Position numbers and translations under genes: made by a program
Notes under the pieces: generated by a model
What the model was told of the DNA's origin: nothing
The model's input: the letters and a program-made list of their open reading frames with translations, nothing else
Database searches by the model: none
In this document: positions 18,272 to 26,226 of the stretch, one piece after another
How positions within the stretch are numbered: position 1 is the first letter of the stretch
Layout: every line of letters starts with the position of its first letter
Origin: Gammaproteobacteria bacterium
GTDB taxonomy: Bacteria; Pseudomonadota; Gammaproteobacteria; JAJFKO01
NCBI GenBank assembly: GCA_028284465.1
Contig: JANQRR010000040.1
Coordinates: forward strand, 35,350 to 99,349
Reading direction: 5' to 3'
Length of the DNA stretch: 64,000 nucleotides

Positions 18272-19045
18272 ATGACAATGCAAACACTCCAACAAAATAA
18301 TACTTACCGCATCGGCCAAGTCGTGCCAAGCTCTAATGTCACCATGGAAATTGAGATCGCTTCGATGTTGCGAGCGCGCGAAACTATTCTTCCAGAACGA
18401 TTCTCTTGTCATAGCAGCCGGATCCGCATGCGCAATATTAATATTGCTGAACTCAAAGCAATGAACCAAACTATTAAACAAGGTGTTCGTGCACTCTTAG
18501 ATGCTGACATAGATATCATTGCTTTTGCTTGTTTAGTAGCTATTATGGCTGAAGGTCATGGTGCTCATCATCATTTAACTGAAACATATAATAAATATAT
18601 TCAAAGCCAACAATCTGCCATCACTTTCAACACCAGTGCTGGCGCATTGCTTAATGCATTGAAGATATTACAAGCTAATAACATTGTTTTGATCGCACCC
18701 TATGGTGATGATTTAACAAAAGTACTGATTGATTACCTTACTCATGAGAATTTTAATGTTATTGATTATCACAATTTATCGGTAACTGAAAATACAAAAG
18801 TCGGCAGGCTTGAACAGCACAAACTTATGGATTATGTGTCCAATTTAAAACATCATCAAGCTGATGTGATCGTGATTTCTGCCTGCGTACAAATGCCCAG
18901 CCTAACAATGATTGAAAAAGCCGAGACTGAATTTAATAAACCAGTGATATCAGCTGCAACAGCCACAATGTTTCAATTATTAAAAACCTTAAAATTATCT
19001 GCACAAGTACCGAACGCTGGCAAACTTCTTTCAGGTATTTTCTAG
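18272..19045 (+). CDS. Asp/Glu racemase superfamily, maleate isomerase/arylmalonate decarboxylase-like
   Basis: A 257-aa protein with the fold-specific N-terminus RIGQVVPSSNVTMEIEI and two candidate catalytic cysteines in equivalent positions of the two lobes, IAFACLVAIM (about residue 89) and VISACVQMPSL (about residue 210). This pattern fits maleate cis-trans isomerases and arylmalonate decarboxylases, which use paired cysteines for cofactor-free proton transfer. The substrate cannot be read from the sequence. No Shine-Dalgarno site is obvious before the ATG. The gene stands alone; its neighbours are a membrane protein upstream and a convergent P-loop kinase that overlaps its last 4 bases. 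Confidence 0.75.
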   Translation: MTMQTLQQNNTYRIGQVVPSSNVTMEIEIASMLRARETILPERFSCHSSRIRMRNINIAELKAMNQTIKQGVRALLDADIDIIAFACLVAIMAEGHGAHHHLTETYNKYIQSQQSAITFNTSAGALLNALKILQANNIVLIAPYGDDLTKVLIDYLTHENFNVIDYHNLSVTENTKVGRLEQHKLMDYVSNLKHHQADVIVISACVQMPSLTMIEKAETEFNKPVISAATATMFQLLKTLKLSAQVPNAGKLLSGIF

Positions 19046-19572
19046 AAGTTATTAGACGTTTTCTGGATTGCTTCGTCCCCTTCGGGTCCTCGCAATGACG
19101 GAATGGTACACTTTGAAGTAATATGAATAACCTTTTTATGATCTTGATTTGTTTTAATGTGTTCTAAAATAATTGGCTTCACCAGGTTAGGAAAATTCCA
19201 AATTATTTTTATTAATTTTCTTATAATTAAAATTTCTGGGCATCGTGTTGGCAATTCTGCTCTTGAACGAAATAAATACCGCCAATTACGTTTAGCTACT
19301 CGCCAATAGCAAGTATATCTTGGAAAATCTAGAAAAATTATTGTATCTGCTTTTTCAAGTGCGATTTTAGAAACGCCATCAATAATCCATGTTGGCTTTT
19401 CAGTAAGTTGATTAATGATTGCATTTTTTTGTTCTGTAGGGGTTAATTTCCAGCCTGACTGCCATACAATCTTATCTAAATGAATCACTTCTTTAATATT
19501 AAGATCATAGGCCAATTTACGAACCAATGTCGTTTTGCCTGAGCCAGCATTGCCAGTAACTAAAATTTTCAT
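19042..19572 (-). CDS. Small P-loop kinase (FlaR/adenylate kinase-like) with repeat-encoded C-terminus
   Basis: A nucleoside/nucleotide kinase-like P-loop protein of about 176 aa. The Walker A motif GNAGSGKTTL is at the N-terminus, and the sequence resembles proteins annotated as DNA topology modulation protein FlaR or AAA family ATPase. A longer in-frame start at 19671 exists, but the family begins at MKILVTGNAGSGKTT, so ATG at 19570-19572 is chosen. The last 17 or so codons (PSLRGPEGDEAIQKTSNNF) come from a copy of the dispersed palindromic repeat and the bases after it, which replaces the natural C-terminus. Substrate unknown. Confidence 0.75.
   Translation of the reverse strand: MKILVTGNAGSGKTTLVRKLAYDLNIKEVIHLDKIVWQSGWKLTPTEQKNAIINQLTEKPTWIIDGVSKIALEKADTIIFLDFPRYTCYWRVAKRNWRYLFRSRAELPTRCPEILIIRKLIKIIWNFPNLVKPIILEHIKTNQDHKKVIHITSKCTIPSLRGPEGDEAIQKTSNNF
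19061..19100. repeat. Palindromic repeat half lying inside a coding region
   Basis: Single arm in the ccccttcgggtcc variant (ttctggattgcttcgtcccc, then ttcgggtcctcgcaatgacg). It is entirely inside the kinase-like gene on the minus strand and is read as SLRGPEGDEAIQK. Confidence 0.88.
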
Positions 19573-19688
19573 GTTATGCAGCGTAACAGAAATCAGAGAA
19601 ATAGCTATAAGCTGGCTTGATCCTAGGCAAAAAATTGTTACAATAGCGCCAAAGTAACAGCTCAAAAGCAAAGCAATAGGATCTTAAC

Positions 19689-20048
19689 ATGCCACAATAT
19701 GAGTTAAGTTTATCTCCAATACAACTTAAAGTCCGACTGGGTTGTTATCCCGATGAGCGTGAAACACCACAAACAGTTGACTGTCATATCAAGTTAAAAT
19801 TTAAACAAATGCCACAAGCCTGCACAACTGACAATATTGCCGATACCATTTGTTATCAGCAACTTTCTAATGAGCTGCAAGCAGCTTGTGATCAACGTGA
19901 ATTTAAATTGATCGAATACTTAAGTGCAGAATTAATTCAGCAAATTAATGGATCCTCACCATTGATTGAAAAAGTATCATTAAAAGTTATTAAAAATCCC
20001 CCGCTAGATAATGTGCCCGCTTGTGCTTTTAGCATTATTGATGAATAG
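19689..20048 (+). CDS. folB: Dihydroneopterin aldolase
   Basis: Converts 7,8-dihydroneopterin to 6-hydroxymethyl-dihydropterin and glycolaldehyde in folate synthesis. At 119 aa it has the usual length. The N-terminus LSPIQLKVRLGCYPDERETPQ corresponds to the conserved start in which the substrate-contacting Glu follows G-x-x-x-x-E. The central TICYQQLSNEL and the C-terminal VSLKVIKNPPL segment with the active-site Lys are present. It lies 11 bp before folK-folP in the same direction, so the two consecutive pathway steps are in one operon. It is divergent from the kinase-like gene. Confidence 0.9.
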   Translation: MPQYELSLSPIQLKVRLGCYPDERETPQTVDCHIKLKFKQMPQACTTDNIADTICYQQLSNELQAACDQREFKLIEYLSAELIQQINGSSPLIEKVSLKVIKNPPLDNVPACAFSIIDE

Positions 20049-20059
20049 CTAGGATTATT

Positions 20060-21376
20060 ATGTCAGATACTATTGTTTTAGGCTTAGGAAGCAATAAACC
20101 TTGTGCATTAAGTCACTTGCGTAAGGCAGTTCAAGCTTTAGATCACTTGCCACAATTCACTATCACATCAATTTCTAATGTTTATCAATCAGCCGCCCTG
20201 CTCCCTGATAATGCTCCAGCAGCCTGGCAACAACCTTTTTTAAATATTGCGGTAAAATGTCAAACACAACTTAATCCACAAACTTGCTTAGCAATTATTA
20301 AAAACTTGGAACAATCTTTAGGGCGACAAATAACTCAACGCTGGGCGCCACGGCTCATTGATATCGATATCCTTATTTGGGATGATCATTATTATCAAGA
20401 AAATAATTTAACTATCCCACATAAAGGCTTGTTAGACCGTGCATTTGCCTTGCGACCATTATTAGATGTTTGGCCAACATGGCGACACCCACAATACCCT
20501 GATCAGTCGCTTGATATGTTTCAAGATCACACTGATCCACAAGATACATTTAAAACTAACTTACGGATCAAACCACCTCATATCGTTGGTATTTTGAATG
20601 TCACCCCAGATTCATTTTCTGATGGTGGTCATTTTATCCAATCTGAAGCTGCATTAGATCAAGTTAAAGCCATGCTGGAAGCTGGTGCAGAAATCATCGA
20701 TATTGGTGCTGAATCGACTCGCCCTACTGCGGCTAATATTGATCCACAAACGGAATGGCAGCGACTTGAGCCTATTCTGGTAACCATTAATCAATTGCTA
20801 ACAACTTATGCAACACCATTTACTCCCAAAATCAGTTTAGACACTCGCCACCCAGCTACGCTCGAACGAGCATTGCAGCTTATTGATATCGCTTGGATCA
20901 ACGACGTAGAAGGCAAACATATAAAGCAATTTGCTGCGATGCTTAAAGCCAGTAAACTGAAATATGTGATGATGCACAATCTCGGTGTACCGCCTAAAAA
21001 GCAGCAAGTTCTAGGTGATTCCCCATTAACTGAAATACATGACTATTTTGTTAACAATATTAGGACACTGACTCAAGCTGGGGTAACGACCGATCAGATC
21101 ATTATTGATCCAGGCATTGGTTTTGGTAAATCGATCTGGCAAAATCGTTTGATATTGAATAATATAAGCAAATTAAAATGCTTTGAGTTGCCGATCTTAA
21201 TTGGCCACTCGCGAAAATCATTTATACAGTCGATCAACCATGTTGCGGCTAATGAAAGAGATATAGAAACGCTTGCATTGACATTACTCACTCAACAACA
21301 TGCTGACTATTTACGGGTGCATAATGTTGAATGGACCCAGCGAGCTTTAACAGTTAATGATTGGTTTCAACAATAA
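20060..21376 (+). CDS. folKP: Bifunctional HPPK/dihydropteroate synthase (FolK-FolP fusion)
   Basis: Residues about 1-160 are 6-hydroxymethyl-dihydropterin pyrophosphokinase (GLGSNKPCALSHLRKAV at the start; RWAPRLIDIDILIWDD carries the Mg-binding Asp pair). Residues about 172-438 are dihydropteroate synthase (HIVGILNVTPDSFSDGGHF, IDIGAESTRP, DPGIGFGKS, LIGHSRKSFI). Together they pyrophosphorylate the pterin and join it to p-aminobenzoate. The fusion order FolK-FolP also occurs in some intracellular bacteria such as Francisella and Chlamydia. The next gene starts 11 bp later and probably supplies the p-aminobenzoate. Confidence 0.95.
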   Translation: MSDTIVLGLGSNKPCALSHLRKAVQALDHLPQFTITSISNVYQSAALLPDNAPAAWQQPFLNIAVKCQTQLNPQTCLAIIKNLEQSLGRQITQRWAPRLIDIDILIWDDHYYQENNLTIPHKGLLDRAFALRPLLDVWPTWRHPQYPDQSLDMFQDHTDPQDTFKTNLRIKPPHIVGILNVTPDSFSDGGHFIQSEAALDQVKAMLEAGAEIIDIGAESTRPTAANIDPQTEWQRLEPILVTINQLLTTYATPFTPKISLDTRHPATLERALQLIDIAWINDVEGKHIKQFAAMLKASKLKYVMMHNLGVPPKKQQVLGDSPLTEIHDYFVNNIRTLTQAGVTTDQIIIDPGIGFGKSIWQNRLILNNISKLKCFELPILIGHSRKSFIQSINHVAANERDIETLALTLLTQQHADYLRVHNVEWTQRALTVNDWFQQ

Positions 21377-21387
21377 AGGAGACAATA

Positions 21388-22074
21388 ATGCCTACTGAAA
21401 TGTTTACAACTCAACTCAATCAAGAACTTGATAAATTACATTTACTGAAACATCCATTTTATCAAGCTTGGTCTGCTGGAGAATTATCTTTAGATGATCT
21501 GCGCACATATGCTTGCCAATATTATCATCACGTTAATGCTTTTCCACGTTACATCAGTGCAACTCACAGTAACTGTGATTCATTAGAACAACGCCAAGTG
21601 TTGCTGGAAAACTTAATGGAAGAAGAACATGGCGACGGTAATCATCCAAACTTGTGGCTAGAATTTGCTGAGGGTTTAGGCTTAGCACGAGATGATGTCA
21701 TCAATTGCAAACCTAACCAAGCAACTGCTAAGTTAATTAAACGTTTTCTTGACTGTGGCCGACAAAGTTATGCGGCTGGTTTAGGTGCACTGTATACTTA
21801 CGAACGCCAAGTGCCTGATACTGCTAAAAGTAAAATTGAAGGCTTAGCAAAATTTTATAATATTGATGATGAACGTACGACTAAATTCTTTGACGTGCAT
21901 TTAACTGCCGATAAAGAACATTCACAAGATGCCGCAAACTTACTCGAGCAACTTAGCCCAAGTGAACAAGCAGAAGCTAAAACTGCAGCTTTAGGCATTG
22001 CTAATGAATTGTGGGATTTCTTAAGCGGCATTCAGCATGAAACCGCTAATAACTGCGATTCAGCAACAGTATAA
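21388..22074 (+). CDS. CADD/PqqC-like diiron protein, probable p-aminobenzoate synthase
   Basis: A 228-aa helical heme-oxygenase-fold protein of the PqqC/TenA superfamily, closest by eye to Chlamydia CADD (CT610). The start follows GGAGACAATA. Candidate metal ligands E79, H86, E139, H171, D175 and H178 keep the CADD spacing. Y25 and K149 match the sacrificial Tyr and the essential Lys reported for CADD, which makes p-aminobenzoate from its own tyrosine. Those residue assignments rely on my memory of the Chlamydia numbering. The position directly after folB and folK-folP, whose product needs p-aminobenzoate, supports this role. The 3' end overlaps convergent folC by 43 bp. Confidence 0.82.
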   Translation: MPTEMFTTQLNQELDKLHLLKHPFYQAWSAGELSLDDLRTYACQYYHHVNAFPRYISATHSNCDSLEQRQVLLENLMEEEHGDGNHPNLWLEFAEGLGLARDDVINCKPNQATAKLIKRFLDCGRQSYAAGLGALYTYERQVPDTAKSKIEGLAKFYNIDDERTTKFFDVHLTADKEHSQDAANLLEQLSPSEQAEAKTAALGIANELWDFLSGIQHETANNCDSATV

Positions 22075-23153
22075 AATGATCCAAACACAATAATTCGATC
22101 GTTATTACTAACTTCTTGCAAAGCCATTTGCGCGCAATCGTAAATGGCTTTTTCTATGGTCACTTGGGTAATATCATGAGCTTGCAATGCAGTTATTAAT
22201 GTTTTGAGGCAAGCTGCTCGCTGAGTCTTTAATGGGGCGATATACCAATGATCAATAACTTCGTGCATTGCAGCAACCACTGCAGTGATATCCTTATCTT
22301 TCAACATCGAAAATACCGCAACAGTTTGCCTAAAATGCGATTGCGTTTGGCGTAATTGTGCCGCGATGAATTTCGCGGCTGCTGGATTATGCGCAACATC
22401 TAAAATAACTTGTGGCTTAGTATTAACAATTTGCATCCGTGCTGGCAAATGCATCGTTTGCAGACCGTTAACGATATGTTGTTCACTGACGGGTAATTTA
22501 GCTTGAAATAATTTTACTGCTTTTCGTGCTATGGTTGCATAACTGTCAGCGTTAGCCGCAGACAAACAATATAAATCACAATTAAGTTTCTGAGCATGAT
22601 CAATAATACTTTGTGGTGGTTTATCATCACCATAAATTACTGGTTTACCTGCGCGCATAATCCCAGCTTTTTCTGCAGCGATCTGTTCACGAGTATCACC
22701 GAGCCATTGCATATGGTCAAGCTCCACATTAGTAATGATCGCTAAATCATTATCGACTACATTTACGGCATCGCGCTGACCACCCATACCCACTTCGAGA
22801 ATAATAATATCGGGAATTGATTGCTTGAAAATTAATAATGCTGCTAACGTTAAACTTTCAAATTCAGTCAACACATTTTTTTTATCATTAAGCTCAATAA
22901 AGCTTATCGCTTGCTTAAATTTTTCTGTGGCTACCGATTGTTGCTGTAAACGGATCTGCTCAACTTGCGAATAAAAATACGGCGAAGTAAATGTCGCAAC
23001 TCGATATCCAGCTGCCATATAGATAGCTTCAAGCGCGGCTACTGTTGAACCTTTGCCATTCGTACCAGTGACGGTTATCACTAAACCAGGAAATTGACGT
23101 AGCGCAAGTCTATCAGCAATAGCGCTAACATTCTTTAGATCAAAATTTATCAT
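22032..23153 (-). CDS. folC: Folylpolyglutamate synthase/dihydrofolate synthase
   Basis: Mur-ligase family enzyme that adds glutamate to dihydropteroate and folates. The ATP loop VTGTNGKGSTV lies at residues about 28-38, followed by FTSPYFYSQVEQIR and ILEVGMGGQRDAVNVVD. A LDVAHNPAA motif marks the start of the C-terminal domain. At 373 aa it is shorter than the E. coli enzyme (about 420), mainly because some 25-30 residues before the P-loop are missing. The P-loop, metal and ATP motifs remain. It converges on and overlaps the CADD-like gene, so the whole folate group lies within 3.5 kb. Confidence 0.9.
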   Translation of the reverse strand: MINFDLKNVSAIADRLALRQFPGLVITVTGTNGKGSTVAALEAIYMAAGYRVATFTSPYFYSQVEQIRLQQQSVATEKFKQAISFIELNDKKNVLTEFESLTLAALLIFKQSIPDIIILEVGMGGQRDAVNVVDNDLAIITNVELDHMQWLGDTREQIAAEKAGIMRAGKPVIYGDDKPPQSIIDHAQKLNCDLYCLSAANADSYATIARKAVKLFQAKLPVSEQHIVNGLQTMHLPARMQIVNTKPQVILDVAHNPAAAKFIAAQLRQTQSHFRQTVAVFSMLKDKDITAVVAAMHEVIDHWYIAPLKTQRAACLKTLITALQAHDITQVTIEKAIYDCAQMALQEVSNNDRIIVFGSFYTVAESQLLAVSC

Positions 23154-23173
23154 TACTATTTTTTATGTTTGCT

Positions 23174-23431
23174 TTACTTAACTAATTTGCGAATGATCCC
23201 AACAATAACAAGCAAAACTATCGCACCAACAATAGCTGCAATTAGTAATCCAATAACTCCAGTGGTCGCCAGCCCAAATAATGAAAACAAATAGGTACCA
23301 ATAAAAGCACCAACAATACCAACGATCATGTTACCGATAAAGCCAAATCCTTTACCTTTGGTAATTAAACCAGCAAGCCAGCCTGCAATTAGACCGACAA
23401 TGATAATAACGATAATACTATATGCTTCCAT
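23174..23431 (-). CDS. GlsB/YeaQ/YmgE family small membrane protein
   Basis: An 85-aa protein with about three hydrophobic helices and many glycines (GLIAGWLAGLITKGKGFGF, then GNMIVGIVGAFIGTYLF), typical of the transglycosylase-associated family, which is often stress-induced in enterobacteria. The start at 23429-23431 (MEAYSIIVI) follows GGAGAGAGAC. An upstream in-frame start would add 18 residues but lacks a ribosome site. Molecular function is unknown for the family. Confidence 0.85.
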   Translation of the reverse strand: MEAYSIIVIIIVGLIAGWLAGLITKGKGFGFIGNMIVGIVGAFIGTYLFSLFGLATTGVIGLLIAAIVGAIVLLVIVGIIRKLVK

Positions 23432-23491
23432 GTCTCTCTCCTTATGCCTAACCTTTAAACAATAATTAATATAATTAAATATCATAACAGC

Positions 23492-23508
23492 ATCTGGCCA
23501 GATATGAT
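23492..23508 (+). promoter_or_regulatory. Perfect 12-bp palindrome next to a -10-like box
   Basis: ATCTGGCCAGAT (23492-23503) is its own reverse complement and abuts TATGAT (23503-23508). It lies between the divergent small membrane protein and the XRE regulator pair. This is a plausible operator, perhaps for the adjacent XRE protein. Confidence 0.4.
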
Positions 23509-23535
23509 ATTATTTTCAACACTTAGGAGAATACT

Positions 23536-23640
23536 ATGAAAACTCGATTATCACTAGCCCTAGCAATGACTTTTGTTGTTGGGATTGCTTTTGCACATAG
23601 CCAAGATGAATTAGAGATTAATTATGGCAATTATTATTAA
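23536..23640 (+). CDS. 34-aa peptide with a signal sequence, overlapping the XRE gene
   Basis: A short ORF with a strong ribosome site (TTAGGAGAATACT, then ATG). The product begins MKTRLSLALAMTFVVGIAFA, a classical Sec signal peptide with predicted cleavage after AFA/AHS, leaving about 13 mature residues (HSQDELEINYGNYY). Its last 17 bases overlap the start of the XRE gene, so it may be a translational leader for the regulator. Alternatively it is the remnant of a longer exported protein. No homologue is recognised. Confidence 0.45.
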   Translation: MKTRLSLALAMTFVVGIAFAHSQDELEINYGNYY

Positions 23641-23833
23641 TTTAGATGTTATGTTAGCAAAACGAAAATTGCGCTCAAAAGCTTTGGCTGAAGCTATTGG
23701 TATTACCGAACAAAATTTATCAATACTAAAAACTGGCAAGGCTAAAGCCATTCGTTTATCAACGTTAGAAGCGATATGTGAACAACTTGATTGTCAACCT
23801 GGTGATCTTCTTGAATATATAACGGATCATTAA
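23624..23833 (+). CDS. Small XRE/Cro-type transcriptional regulator
   Basis: A 69-aa helix-turn-helix protein of the YozG/Cro type. The HTH is seen in LAEAIGITEQNLSILKTGKA, followed by LSTLEAICEQLDCQPGDLLEY, the conserved tail of this family. The ATG has GAGATTAATT upstream, within the end of the 34-aa ORF. It lies 11 bp before birA in the same direction, so the three may be co-transcribed. Target genes are unknown; the 12-bp palindrome upstream is a candidate self-operator. Confidence 0.85.
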   Translation: MAIIINLDVMLAKRKLRSKALAEAIGITEQNLSILKTGKAKAIRLSTLEAICEQLDCQPGDLLEYITDH

Positions 23834-23844
23834 ATACTATTACT

Positions 23845-24822
23845 ATGAAAAAAACAAATATAAAATTAATTAAACTGGTGCAAATGCTTAACGATGGTGA
23901 CTACCATGATGGCAATACGATTGGGCAATCACTCAATCTTACTCGTAGTGCAATCTGGAAAGCCATAAAAAAATTAGAAAATTACGGCATAAATATCACC
24001 TCTGTTAAAGGCAAAGGCTATGCATTGCAGCAACCTTTATTATTACTTGATCCTTCAATAATCATGCAGCACGTACAAGCCACTCAGCCTATTATCCTTG
24101 AAGTATTTGAAACCTTAGCTTCGACTAATACTTACTTAAAAACTAATGATCACAATAACGCTATTGATATCTGCCTTGCAGAACAACAAACTGCTGGCAA
24201 AGGTCGCTTGAATCGCAACTGGCATTCACCTTTTGGACAAAATGTTTATCTATCATGCGCATACCGTTTTCAACAAGATATTAGTGAATTAGCAGGCTTG
24301 AGTTTAGTGATCTGTCTTGCAGTTATTCACACGCTGACAGCTTATGGGATCAACGAAAAGCTTGCTGCCAAATGGCCTAATGATATTTTATGGGATGGAA
24401 AAAAGCTTGCAGGTATTCTTATTGAAATTCAAGCAGAATCGAATGGTAGTTGCCGCGCAATCATTGGTTTAGGCATGAATGTTAATATGACAAATGATAA
24501 TAAACAGCAAATCACTCAACCATGGACTTCTATGCGTAGCATTGTTAATCAATACATTGATCGTAATCTTTTATGCGCCGATCTGATCAATAACATACTT
24601 ACTTATATTCAACGCTTTGAAAGCTGTGGCTTTATACCCTTCATTGAAGAATGGCAACGTCATGATTGTTTACTAGGCCGGACTATCCAATTAACTAATT
24701 TTAACAAACAAATCACTGGCAAAGCTGTTGGCTTAAATCACCAAGGCCATTTGCTATTAGAACTCAACCCGGAAGAAACTCGAGCATTTTCTTCAGGTGA
24801 AACTAGTATACTATGTCACTAA
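23845..24822 (+). CDS. birA: Biotin-protein ligase / biotin operon repressor
   Basis: Bifunctional BirA of 325 aa. Residues about 1-60 form a winged helix (HDGNTIGQSLNLTRSAIWK), so it can bind DNA. Residues about 85-270 are the ligase, with the biotinyl-AMP loop AGKGRLNRNW, the AAKWPNDILWDGKKLAGIL active-site segment, and IGLGMNVNM. A C-terminal SH3-like domain follows. It activates biotin to biotinyl-5'-AMP and attaches it to carboxylases. Its place beside the bio genes suggests feedback control of them. Its 3' end overlaps convergent bioD by 20 bp. Confidence 0.93.
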   Translation: MKKTNIKLIKLVQMLNDGDYHDGNTIGQSLNLTRSAIWKAIKKLENYGINITSVKGKGYALQQPLLLLDPSIIMQHVQATQPIILEVFETLASTNTYLKTNDHNNAIDICLAEQQTAGKGRLNRNWHSPFGQNVYLSCAYRFQQDISELAGLSLVICLAVIHTLTAYGINEKLAAKWPNDILWDGKKLAGILIEIQAESNGSCRAIIGLGMNVNMTNDNKQQITQPWTSMRSIVNQYIDRNLLCADLINNILTYIQRFESCGFIPFIEEWQRHDCLLGRTIQLTNFNKQITGKAVGLNHQGHLLLELNPEETRAFSSGETSILCH

Positions 24823-25471
24823 TGCTAAGTGCATCTTCAGGGCGTTGTTGATAATTGATAATGCCCAGACAAGGTTGGGTGATCCATGCTTTAAGCATAG
24901 ATATATTTTCTTGTTGAGCTAGCATATCAGGCTCCATACAATTGGCAACCCAACCTAGCATTGACACCCCTGCTTGTTGGATCGCTTGGTAAGTTAATAA
25001 TGTATGATTTAAACACCCTAGCCGTAAGCCCACAACTAAAACAACTGGCAATTGATTAGCTACTACAAAATCAGCCATAGTCTCATTATAACTTAATGGC
25101 ATCAACCAACCACCAATGCCTTCAACAATTGTCGCATCTGCTGGATATTGCATTGCAGTAATACATTTTTCATTAACTAATTGTGTGGAAAGTGGCATGC
25201 CCTGCTGTTCAGCAGGAATATGCGGTGCAACTGGAGGTATAAAAGTTAATGGGTTGATCGCTTGATAATCAAGCTTAATTGATGAGGCGCTGTGAAGCTG
25301 CATCGCATCTTCATTATATAATTCACCATCTTTTTGTTCACAGCCTGACGCTAATGGTTTTATTCCTAAAGTAGAAAAGCCTTGGCTCGCTAATAATTTT
25401 AACAATCCAACACTCACATAGGTTTTACCAACTTCAGTATCTGTGCCTGTAACAAATATTTTTATCGTCAT
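24803..25471 (-). CDS. bioD: Dethiobiotin synthetase
   Basis: Carboxylates 7,8-diaminopelargonate with ATP and CO2 to dethiobiotin. A P-loop variant FVTGTDTEVGKTYVS at the N-terminus and VEGIGGWLMPL (the usual VEGAGGW motif) identify the family. The 222-aa length is normal. It is the last gene of the minus-strand bioH-bioC-bioD group. Its start overlaps the end of bioC by 4 bp (ATGA). Confidence 0.94.
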   Translation of the reverse strand: MTIKIFVTGTDTEVGKTYVSVGLLKLLASQGFSTLGIKPLASGCEQKDGELYNEDAMQLHSASSIKLDYQAINPLTFIPPVAPHIPAEQQGMPLSTQLVNEKCITAMQYPADATIVEGIGGWLMPLSYNETMADFVVANQLPVVLVVGLRLGCLNHTLLTYQAIQQAGVSMLGWVANCMEPDMLAQQENISMLKAWITQPCLGIINYQQRPEDALSISDIVY

Positions 25472-26226
25472 GAAATAACCTCATTGGTTTTTTTAGCAAT
25501 GACTAAGTAAATCACATAAGTCAAGCTTGCATCATCTCTCATTGCTGTTAATTGGGATTTGCTCAGCACAACTTGTTGTGTATTGCGAGTAATAAAATTC
25601 GTCCCTGTTTTTTTCATTAATCTCAATGCCGTTAACATATTCTTATACTTAACCACGCATGTTAGCATTTCATCATGCAAAATTTCATAACCATTTTTTT
25701 GCAAAGTGTGATCAACAAATCCTTTAGACCAAAAATCATTATAGCGACAACCATATTGCGCTAACTCAGCCAATGTGCCTTGCAATGGCAAGGACATCGC
25801 AAATATGCCTTGCTGTTTTTGGATCCTAAAAATTTCTTGTAACGTTAAATTAAAATCATGACTCCAATGCAATGCCATATTAGAGAATACATGATCAATA
25901 CTTTCGTTTGCCAACGGCAAATTGGCAAAATTTGCCTGATGAAATTCAATAGATGGATTTGCTAAACGTTTATGCGCCATTTTAAGCAACTCATCAGCAA
26001 GATCAATACCAACTATTCGTGAAAACTTAACCGTTTCAAACAAATTTTTAGTGACCATGCCCGTTCCACAGCCTAAATCAATCACACTTTGATCATCGGT
26101 GATAAACGTTTGCAACATACTAATTAGCTTCTTGCCCATAGATTGCTGAACATCACTATTGGCATCGTAGCTTGTAGCTGCCTTATTAAAACATGCTTGA
26201 ATACTAGGCTTCATTGATAAACTCAT
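25468..26226 (-). CDS. bioC: Malonyl-ACP O-methyltransferase
   Basis: SAM-dependent methyltransferase that caps malonyl-ACP to start pimeloyl chain synthesis. Motif I is VIDLGCGTGMVTKNL, followed by VGIDLADELLKMA and SNMALHWSHDFN, all typical of BioC. Three in-frame ATGs (26247, 26226, 26214) lie within the end of bioH. Alignment with E. coli BioC at the FNKAATSYD segment favours 26226 or 26214, and none has a strong Shine-Dalgarno site. Translation is probably coupled to bioH. Confidence 0.9.
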   Translation of the reverse strand: MSLSMKPSIQACFNKAATSYDANSDVQQSMGKKLISMLQTFITDDQSVIDLGCGTGMVTKNLFETVKFSRIVGIDLADELLKMAHKRLANPSIEFHQANFANLPLANESIDHVFSNMALHWSHDFNLTLQEIFRIQKQQGIFAMSLPLQGTLAELAQYGCRYNDFWSKGFVDHTLQKNGYEILHDEMLTCVVKYKNMLTALRLMKKTGTNFITRNTQQVVLSKSQLTAMRDDASLTYVIYLVIAKKTNEVIS

